A stretch of DNA of 27,543 nucleotides from Methanomassiliicoccus sp. UBA386 (GTDB taxonomy: Archaea; Thermoplasmatota; Thermoplasmata; Methanomassiliicoccales; Methanomassiliicoccaceae). The stretch covers positions 3,351-30,893 of the forward strand of contig DAGU01000109.1 of assembly GCA_002498285.1 (NCBI GenBank), in the 5' to 3' direction. The notes beneath the pieces were generated by a model that saw nothing but the letters and a program-made list of their open reading frames with translations, ran no database searches and was not told the origin of the DNA. A program made the translations under genes and the position numbers. Below, one piece after another: positions 22,128-27,543 of this stretch (position 1 is its first letter; each line of letters begins with the position of its first letter).

Positions 22128-23556
22128 AATGTGCGTGCTTCATCCCATGCAGGAGGTAGTTGTTGGCGATCTTGAGCGCATAGCGGAAGGCGAGGTTCAG
22201 ATCGGACGGCTCCCTCACGACGTGGGCGATGTTGGACCTCCACCACCTCCCCGAGGTGTACAGCGTCTTGTACGCCATCTCCCTGGCCTTGTTGAGGTCG
22301 TCCGGGGTCAAATGCTCCGTTCCGACCACGGCGTCGTCCTGGTACAGCTTGCGGAAGTCGATGTCCAGGCCGAGGTCCCCGTGGACCTGCTGGTATAGCT
22401 TCGTTCCCGGGTACGGCACCGCCACGTTGAACTGCGCCGACGTCGGAAGGGTCTCCCGGACGAAGTCCAGGGTCTCCTGCACCGTGCTCCAATCCTCTCC
22501 CGGAAGGCCCAGGATGAAGGAGCAGAAGGTCTTCAGCTTCGCCTCCTTGGCCCACTTGATCGCCTGTCGCCCCTGCTCCACGGTGATGCGCTTCTCCACC
22601 GAGTCTAGGATGCGCTGGCTTCCCGATTCGATGCCGAACGACACCCCGCGGCAGCCGGCGCTGCGCATCAGCCTCAGAAGCTCCGGGTCCACCAGCTGAG
22701 CGCGGGTGTTGCAGTACCACTTGATCCTCAGGTCCTCCTCCTTCATGCTCTCGCACAGCTCCACCACCCGCTTGCGGTCGAACGTGAACGTCTCGTCGTA
22801 GAAGGAGGCGGTCCGGAGCCCGTAGCGCTCCTTGAGATGGCGCAGCTCGCTCAGTATGTTCTCCGCCGAACGCATCTTCAGCGGGGTGCCGGCCACGGTG
22901 CAGAACGAGCACTTGTACGGGCACCCCTTGCTCGTGTAGAGGATGGTGTACGGCCGGCCCGCCGGGGCCGTCACGAAGTACGGCTCCAGCGAGGGCAGCA
23001 GATCGTACGCGGGAAGCGGCATGGAGTCGTAGCTCTTCAGGGGCGAGGCGGCCGGCGTCCTGACGACCTCGCCGCCCTGGCGGCTGGCGATCCCCGGCGC
23101 GCCGCTCGCGTCCCCGCCGCGCAGCGCGGCCGCCAGAGCAGGCGCCGCTATCTCATAGTCCTGCAGGATGTAGTGGTCCAGGTCGGGCGCTTCCTTCATG
23201 ACCGCCTCCGGCATGGTGTGCAGCGTCCAGCAGATGCCGGCCGTCACGACGCCCCGGTCGAACGACTTGACGATCGAAGCCGTTCGCATGTCCCAGTCAA
23301 AGGTGGTCGGCGTGAATCGGAAGATGACCAGGTCCGGCCGATGCTTCGACAGGCCGGCCTTCAGCTCATCGTACGGCAGGTCGAAGCCGTTCATGTCCAT
23401 GAGGGCGACCTCATCTCCCTGCTGACGCAGCAGCGCGCCTATCTGCAGCAGGCTGTATGGCTCCATGACCGAGTAGCGCTCAGTGATCTCGCATCTCTCC
23501 TCCCTGATGACCGGGATGCCCTCGAACCTCGGCGGGTTCACCAACAATACCTTCAT
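22126..23556 (-). CDS. B12-binding-type radical SAM enzyme (first of two)
   Basis: The 476-residue protein begins MKVLLVNPPRFEGIPV, the typical start of the cobalamin-binding radical SAM (COG1032) group. The radical SAM cluster ligands are C212, C216 and C219 in SKGCPYKCSFCTV, followed by SFYDETFTFDRKR, FGIESGS and FILGLPGEDW. It lacks the cobalamin-ligating DxHxxG motif. The start overlaps the upstream GT4 stop as ATGA, with GGAGGAA about 6 nt before the ATG; a longer frame to 23655 is not supported. It is only distantly similar to the other radical SAM protein of the operon, so two different reactions are likely. Archaeal relatives include GDGT lipid-ring synthases, so a lipid substrate is also possible. 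Confidence 0.88.
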   Translation of the reverse strand: MKVLLVNPPRFEGIPVIREERCEITERYSVMEPYSLLQIGALLRQQGDEVALMDMNGFDLPYDELKAGLSKHRPDLVIFRFTPTTFDWDMRTASIVKSFDRGVVTAGICWTLHTMPEAVMKEAPDLDHYILQDYEIAAPALAAALRGGDASGAPGIASRQGGEVVRTPAASPLKSYDSMPLPAYDLLPSLEPYFVTAPAGRPYTILYTSKGCPYKCSFCTVAGTPLKMRSAENILSELRHLKERYGLRTASFYDETFTFDRKRVVELCESMKEEDLRIKWYCNTRAQLVDPELLRLMRSAGCRGVSFGIESGSQRILDSVEKRITVEQGRQAIKWAKEAKLKTFCSFILGLPGEDWSTVQETLDFVRETLPTSAQFNVAVPYPGTKLYQQVHGDLGLDIDFRKLYQDDAVVGTEHLTPDDLNKAREMAYKTLYTSGRWWRSNIAHVVREPSDLNLAFRYALKIANNYLLHGMKHAH

Positions 23557-24740
23557 GAACATTCCTCCAGCGTGCTGCGGTAAACTTCGGCCGTCCGCCT
23601 GGCCATCACCGATGCGCTGAACTCCGACTGCACCTTGTCCCGGGCCCGCATGCACAGCGAGCGGGCGAAGCGGGCGTCCGACAGGACCTTGGAGATCGCG
23701 TCGGCAAGGGCGTTATGGTCCATGGGCTGTACCAACAAACCGTCCCGATGGTCGGTAATGATCTCAGGCACCCCTCCCACCGAGGACGCGATGACCGGCG
23801 TCCCGGACGACATGGCCTCCAGGATGGTGAGCGGGAGGCTCTCCGAATAGGACGGCAATATGAACGCGGAAGCGAGCGGGTACAGGTACGGCATATTGTC
23901 GTACGAGACCGGACCAAGGAAGATGCATTTTGAACGGTCCAGGCCGGCCCGGCGGGCCATCTCCTCCCATTTATCGTACGGCCCGTTGCCGGCGTAAACG
24001 AAATGGACGTCCGACCTGCCCATCGAGCGCTGCGCCTTGATGGCTGTCGGTATCCCTTTCAGCGCGATCATGCGGCCAGAGAACAGGACGATGTTCTCCA
24101 GGCCCTCTAGCATGGGGAACCGCTCGATGCACTCCGAGATGTCCTTCGGCCCGAACATGGTGGTGTCGATGCCGTTGTGGATGACCCTGGACCCTTCTCC
24201 GATGCCGAAGGAGCGCACGCACAGCTCGCGTATGAACTCGGAGACGAAGATGAACGAGGACGATCTCCTCATGTAGATCTTCTCGGCCGTCCTCAAGAGC
24301 GGCAGAAGCAGATAGGTCATGCGTTCGGACGACTCCAGCTTCCCGAGCGGAAGTCCGGAGGTGCGGGTGCCCATCCTCTGCGAGTCGATGGTGCTGTGGA
24401 CGGTCGTCACCGACGGCACCTCGCTGCCGAGGATCTTCAGGAACAGATCGGCCATCTGCGCGTGGTTCGAATGCACAAGATCGAAGCGGTGCGCATCGTT
24501 CAGCTCGCGGAACGAGCGCCACAGCGCCAGCTGGAACTGGTTGTTGGACATGAACGTGTCTCTCGAACGTCCGAGGTGATGGACGGTGATGCGGTCGTCC
24601 ACCGCAGGCGACGTCCTGCCGTTCTTGAGGCACAGCAGATGGACCTCGAAGTCGGACGGGAGGTTCCTGGCCAGCTGCATGACGTAGCTGCCGACCCCGC
24701 CCCAGCTCAGGTGCTCCGGAGTTACCATGGCTATTCGCAT
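23553..24740 (-). CDS. Glycosyltransferase family 4 (first of two)
   Basis: The 395-residue GT-B enzyme starts MRIAMVTPEHLSWGGVGSYVMQLARNL with the N-terminal GG loop. It contains VHSNHAQMADLFLKIL in the acceptor lobe and VIHNGIDTTMFGP at the interdomain hinge. The donor site reads FSGRMIALKGIPTAIKA, LPSYSESLPLTILEAMSSGTPVIAS and GGVPEIITD, a full EX7E region (E in SESLPLTILE). It should transfer a sugar from a nucleotide donor to a growing glycan at the cytoplasmic face. GAGG lies 5 nt before the ATG at 24740, and the GT2 stop is 7 bases upstream. The stop overlaps the radical SAM start. Confidence 0.9.
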   Translation of the reverse strand: MRIAMVTPEHLSWGGVGSYVMQLARNLPSDFEVHLLCLKNGRTSPAVDDRITVHHLGRSRDTFMSNNQFQLALWRSFRELNDAHRFDLVHSNHAQMADLFLKILGSEVPSVTTVHSTIDSQRMGTRTSGLPLGKLESSERMTYLLLPLLRTAEKIYMRRSSSFIFVSEFIRELCVRSFGIGEGSRVIHNGIDTTMFGPKDISECIERFPMLEGLENIVLFSGRMIALKGIPTAIKAQRSMGRSDVHFVYAGNGPYDKWEEMARRAGLDRSKCIFLGPVSYDNMPYLYPLASAFILPSYSESLPLTILEAMSSGTPVIASSVGGVPEIITDHRDGLLVQPMDHNALADAISKVLSDARFARSLCMRARDKVQSEFSASVMARRTAEVYRSTLEECS

Positions 24741-24747
24741 GGGATCC

Positions 24748-25557
24748 TCAGAGGAACTGGAACGGCGTAGGGGACGGGGACTTCTCCGAACGCTTGGTGG
24801 TCTTCAGCTCAAAGTCGCCGGCGGCATTGAAGAAGCGCCTCTCCAGCAACTTGTCCAGGATGGAGAAGCCGGCCTTGAGCGGAACAAGCTTCGTCTCACC
24901 CTTCCGCGGCAGGTAGGTGATCGGCACCTCGACGATCCCCAGCCCCTTCTTGGCCGATTCGGCGAACAGCTCGGCCTCCAGCTCGAAGTGCCTGGAATCC
25001 AGTTCCAGGACGTCGAGCGCTTTGGCGTTGAAGCCCCACATTCCGGTGCACAGGTCGGTGCAGCGATGCTGGTACAGCACCGTGGCGGCATCGCTCAGGA
25101 CGATATTGCCCAGGCGGTTCAGGCCGGTCATGGCGCCGTCCACGATGGTCCCCAGGAACCTGGAGCCCATCACCACGTCGGCGCCCTTCTCCAGCGCGTT
25201 GATGATATCCATGATATGCTCCGGCGGATACGTCCCGTCGGCGTCCAGCATGATGAGGTACTTGGCGTCCCTCATGGCCGTGGAGCCTTCGCAGCTGCTC
25301 CGGCCAATGTCGGCATGGTCCCGGTCATCGGGATGGCACAGCGCCAGCGCCTGCCTTACCCCCAGGCCCTTTCCCCTTCCCTGCTGAACGATGATCCTGG
25401 CGCCTCTCTCCCGGGCGATCTCCAGCGTCCTGTCGGTCGAATTGCCGTCGATCACGACCGCTACCGCATCATAGCCCCGGCCGCGGAGCGTATCGAACGG
25501 GATGTCGTCGATGACCCCGCCTATGCTGTTCTCTTCATTCAACGCCGGCAGCATCAC
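24748..25557 (-). CDS. Glycosyltransferase family 2, dolichyl-phosphate sugar synthase type
   Basis: This GT-A enzyme resembles archaeal polyprenyl-phosphate glucosyl/mannosyltransferases. It has PALNEENSIGGVIDDIP at the N-terminus, VIDGNSTDRTLEIA, the metal-binding LDADGTYPPEH (DxD), VVMGSRFLG and a C-terminal acceptor loop (FELEAELFAESAKKGLGIVEVPI). The sugar-phosphate lipid product could feed a membrane GT-C enzyme. The GTG at 25557 with AAGGT upstream gives 269 residues but would cut the first beta strand. A CTG at 25576-25578, 7 nt after a perfect GGAGGG, would restore it (SRAKVVVMLPALNEE). There is no ATG, GTG or TTG between that CTG and an in-frame stop at 25597-25599. It is the first gene of the six-gene operon. 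Confidence 0.88.
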   Translation of the reverse strand: MMLPALNEENSIGGVIDDIPFDTLRGRGYDAVAVVIDGNSTDRTLEIARERGARIIVQQGRGKGLGVRQALALCHPDDRDHADIGRSSCEGSTAMRDAKYLIMLDADGTYPPEHIMDIINALEKGADVVMGSRFLGTIVDGAMTGLNRLGNIVLSDAATVLYQHRCTDLCTGMWGFNAKALDVLELDSRHFELEAELFAESAKKGLGIVEVPITYLPRKGETKLVPLKAGFSILDKLLERRFFNAAGDFELKTTKRSEKSPSPTPFQFL

Positions 25558-25585
25558 GACTACCTTGGCCCTCGACAGTCCCCAT

Positions 25586-25591
25586 CCCTCC
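25586..25591 (-). promoter_or_regulatory. Strong ribosome binding site of the GT2 gene, before a CTG codon
   Basis: GGAGGG on the minus strand lies exactly 7 nt before CTG 25578-25576 and 28 nt before the GTG at 25557. The spacing fits the CTG. Confidence 0.5.
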
Positions 25592-25650
25592 AGTTGTTAT
25601 AGCGTCCGCTAATGAGATCACCCCTAACGTTTCGAATCGAACCACCCTTG

Positions 25651-25668
25651 CCAGGCTAGAAAGCCTGG
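25651..25668 (-). repeat. Perfect 7-base hairpin in the leader region of the glycan operon
   Basis: CCAGGCT and AGCCTGG pair around a 4-nt loop. On the minus strand this lies about 75-90 nt before the GT2 start and about 65 nt after the upstream hydrolase gene. Plausible roles are terminator of the hydrolase transcript or a 5'-end structure of the glycan mRNA. An AT-rich element (GATAAATTAA, about 25690-25700) upstream could be the TATA box. Confidence 0.4.
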
Positions 25669-25734
25669 AAAATGGTTTAGCCAGACAGTTTAATTTATCT
25701 TATCTGTTAGCGATAATTTTGTATCGTCCCTTAC

Positions 25735-26433
25735 TTATAACTTTCTCAATCCAGAGGATGAAGGCCCCGAGGCCGCTCTCCGCTCCCGCAGCGGGAACGT
25801 CATCGGCAGCAGGAGCGACATCGTGTACAGCAACGGTATCGCGAAGAAGAGCAGCAGCACGTACCGCATGACGTCGCCTCCTCCTAGGTACAGGATCAGG
25901 GCGTAGTATCCGCCCTGCAGCAGCGCCATGACGGCGACGAGCGCTCCGAGCAGGTACAGGTTCCTGCTCTCCCGCTGATCGAGCTGCCGCCGGGAGCCGT
26001 GCAGGCGGAGCGGCCCGAACAGCGCGATCACCAGTAGCAGGGCGATCGAGGACAGCGCCACCTCGGCGGATATGTCGAACGGCGAGTTGAACAGGTGCAG
26101 ATGGTACCAGGTGTCGTCCCACGGCCAGAACGGATGGACGGAGCCGATGTACAGATCGCCGAGGAGATGCCCGAACGCCGCCACCGCTCCGATGACGTAC
26201 ATCACCGGCCGCGGGCGGAACAGTGCGGCAAGGATGCCCAACGAGAGCAGGAGCATGAACGTCAGCCCGGCAAGCGAATGGGTGAAGACGCGAAGTTCGC
26301 CGAGATGAAGGAAATCGGGCAGCAGCGCGAAGAACGCCATGAAGTACAACGCTAGCAAACGCTCCCGCTTCACCATCACCAGCAGCGGCAGGCAAAGCAA
26401 GAATGATAATGCCAGATGTCCCGGTAGCCACAT
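25735..26433 (-). CDS. YdjM-like membrane-bound metal-dependent hydrolase
   Basis: The 232-residue protein has about six hydrophobic segments and the histidine/aspartate pattern of the YdjM (PF04307-type) family. It begins MWLPGHLALSF, then LLPDFLHLGELRVFTHSLAG, then AAFGHLLGDLYIGSVHPFWP. These conserved D and H residues are thought to bind metal in the membrane plane. The substrate is unknown in the whole family. The ATG at 26433 has GAGGAAAGG upstream; an in-frame ATG at 26460 would add nine polar residues before the conserved start. It is divergent from the large membrane protein and lies upstream of the glycan operon on the same strand. Confidence 0.78.
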   Translation of the reverse strand: MWLPGHLALSFLLCLPLLVMVKRERLLALYFMAFFALLPDFLHLGELRVFTHSLAGLTFMLLLSLGILAALFRPRPVMYVIGAVAAFGHLLGDLYIGSVHPFWPWDDTWYHLHLFNSPFDISAEVALSSIALLLVIALFGPLRLHGSRRQLDQRESRNLYLLGALVAVMALLQGGYYALILYLGGGDVMRYVLLLFFAIPLLYTMSLLLPMTFPLRERRAASGPSSSGLRKL

Positions 26434-26542
26434 CTTCCTTTCCTCGCTTCCCCGCCTCATACTCTAACCGCTAGGTTATCAAATTTTTCGCCCGGCGGCA
26501 TAGGAAAGCTTAATGAGCACCGGGTTGACAATCAAATGGGGA

Positions 26543-27543
26543 ATGCTTTCCGGGGGAGGGAAGTTGGAGGAGCGAGAGCGAGGCATACGGCCATCCATAC
26601 TATACGCCCTGTCGCTGGTAGGCTTCGCCATCGTGGTGGCGTCGTCTATAGGGCACGAGGTCCAGGTCATACCGGTGGACACGCCGTTCGGCCTGCTGGG
26701 CATGCTCCCGCCCGCCTACTGGATCGGCATGCTCATCATGCTGCTGTCCCTCGCCCTGGGGTTCAAGCGCGGCGCCGAGGGGCTGTTCTTCTTCCAGTCG
26801 GCGCTGGTCTTCCTGGCGCTGTGGGGCGCTCCCACGATGTTCGAGAGGTTCCCGTCGACCTGGGACACCACGATGCACTACTATTCGTCGCTGGAGATCG
26901 CCCGCGCGGGCGCCATGCCCACCGACCCGTCGTTCGCCTACGCCTTCAACTATCCCGGCTTCTTTGTCCTGGGCTCATCGTACATCGTGATGGCCGATCC
27001 TCCGGCCATCCTGTTCCTGCGCGCATGGTCGCTGTTCGCCGCCCTGTTCACGGTGGCGGCCATCTACCTCTTCGTCCGCACGTACGTGCCCGGGGCCGAC
27101 TACCGCCTGGCGTTCCTCATCTCGGCGTTCGCCAACGTCTGGCTGCAGTTCAACTTCTCCCCGCAGTCCATGGGGCTGGCGGCCGGGCTGCTCATATTCG
27201 TCTGTCTCGAACGAGAGGGGACGGAATGGCGCCTGGCATCCATCGGGCTGTTCACGTTCGTAGTGGTGGCGCACCCGACCACGCTGATCTTCGTCCTGGG
27301 GGCCATACTGCTCAAGGAGGTGGCCGGCCGGCTGTATCGCCTCATCGTCGGCCGCCATAAGCCCATCAGGTGGGACCGGCCGTGGCCCCTGGGGGCGTTC
27401 ATACTCATATGGATCGGTTGGCTGCTGACCGGCTCGGCCTCGTTCTCGCGAGGCATCGCCGAGTTCATAGCGGAGCGGCTGAGCTACATCATGTATGCCG
27501 GCCAGACGGTGGTGGAGCAGGTCGCCATGCGGACCTCGCCCGA
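26543..27543 (+). CDS. Polytopic membrane protein, GT-C glycosyltransferase-like (C-terminus cut by window edge)
   Basis: This frame is open to the right edge (333 codons). It encodes many hydrophobic helices separated by short loops. The layout is a first helix (LYALSLVGFAIVVASS), then paired helices, then an outer loop TWDTTMHYYSSLEIARAG with an aspartate where GT-C enzymes (oligosaccharyl- and mannosyltransferase-like) have their catalytic acid. A YAFNYPGFFVLGSSY segment follows. A lipid-linked sugar transferase or flippase-like protein is the best guess, consistent with the neighbouring GT2. The ATG at 26543 is in frame; a TTG at 26564 with GGGAGGG just upstream is an equally good start. 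A 274-codon Arg/His-rich frame overlapping it (26536-27360) is a shadow. Confidence 0.72.
   Translation, partial: MLSGGGKLEERERGIRPSILYALSLVGFAIVVASSIGHEVQVIPVDTPFGLLGMLPPAYWIGMLIMLLSLALGFKRGAEGLFFFQSALVFLALWGAPTMFERFPSTWDTTMHYYSSLEIARAGAMPTDPSFAYAFNYPGFFVLGSSYIVMADPPAILFLRAWSLFAALFTVAAIYLFVRTYVPGADYRLAFLISAFANVWLQFNFSPQSMGLAAGLLIFVCLEREGTEWRLASIGLFTFVVVAHPTTLIFVLGAILLKEVAGRLYRLIVGRHKPIRWDRPWPLGAFILIWIGWLLTGSASFSRGIAEFIAERLSYIMYAGQTVVEQVAMRTSP

Noticed and set aside
25625..25645. T-loop-like GGTTCGATTC on the minus strand, suggesting a tRNA
   Set aside because: The bases flanking the loop do not pair as a T-stem, and no acceptor, D or anticodon arms could be drawn; it is a small TTCGA-T-TCGAA palindrome.
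26536..27360. 274-codon plus-strand frame rich in Arg, His, Gly
   Set aside because: It overlaps the hydrophobic membrane protein frame in another phase and has no protein-like pattern.

Overview
The window is archaeal chromosomal DNA, most likely from a methyl-reducing methanogen of the Thermoplasmata (Methanomassiliicoccales type). The evidence is a membrane-anchored archaeal LonB protease, the helicase Hel308, the KEOPS subunit Cgi121, KaiC-like ATPases, a regulator with a bacterio-opsin-activator HTH, TATA-like boxes upstream of several genes, and a UroD-fold methyltransferase with the zinc ligands of MtaA/MtbA. The lineage is inferred from gene content; no rRNA or mcr gene is present to prove it. 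Most of the DNA is GC-rich (46 of 60 bases in 3181-3240).

Region 1 (1-12.5 kb) is mostly housekeeping. On the minus strand lie a coiled-coil protein cut by the left edge and Cgi121 (tRNA t6A synthesis). Then come thrB-thrC (homoserine to threonine) on the plus strand, and hel308 and a di-iron ferritin-like protein on the minus strand. On the plus strand follow lonB, a probable nadM-pncC pair (NAD synthesis and NMN recycling), and two adjacent KaiC-family genes. The first KaiC-family gene has lost its nucleotide-binding residues and the second has kept them.

Region 2 (13.0-16.8 kb) is less GC-rich (30 of 60 bases in 13201-13260) and is bounded on both sides by about 500 gene-free bases. It holds a HemD-like protein divergent from an HTH regulator, then a six-helix AceTr-type permease and a UroD-fold methyltransferase. 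Between the last two lie two mutually exclusive hairpins. I read this as a small accessory module for uptake or use of a small substrate, possibly a methyl compound.

Region 3 (17.3-27.5 kb) concerns the membrane and cell surface. It starts with an EamA-type transporter with a 59-residue tail containing 23 histidines. A tightly coupled minus-strand operon follows, in transcription order GT2, GT4, radical SAM, GT4, radical SAM, BioF2-type GNAT. It ends with a YdjM-type membrane hydrolase and a large polytopic membrane protein cut by the right edge. The operon looks like an uncharacterised surface glycan or glycolipid pathway with two radical SAM tailoring steps.

I saw no tRNA, rRNA, CRISPR array or insertion sequence.
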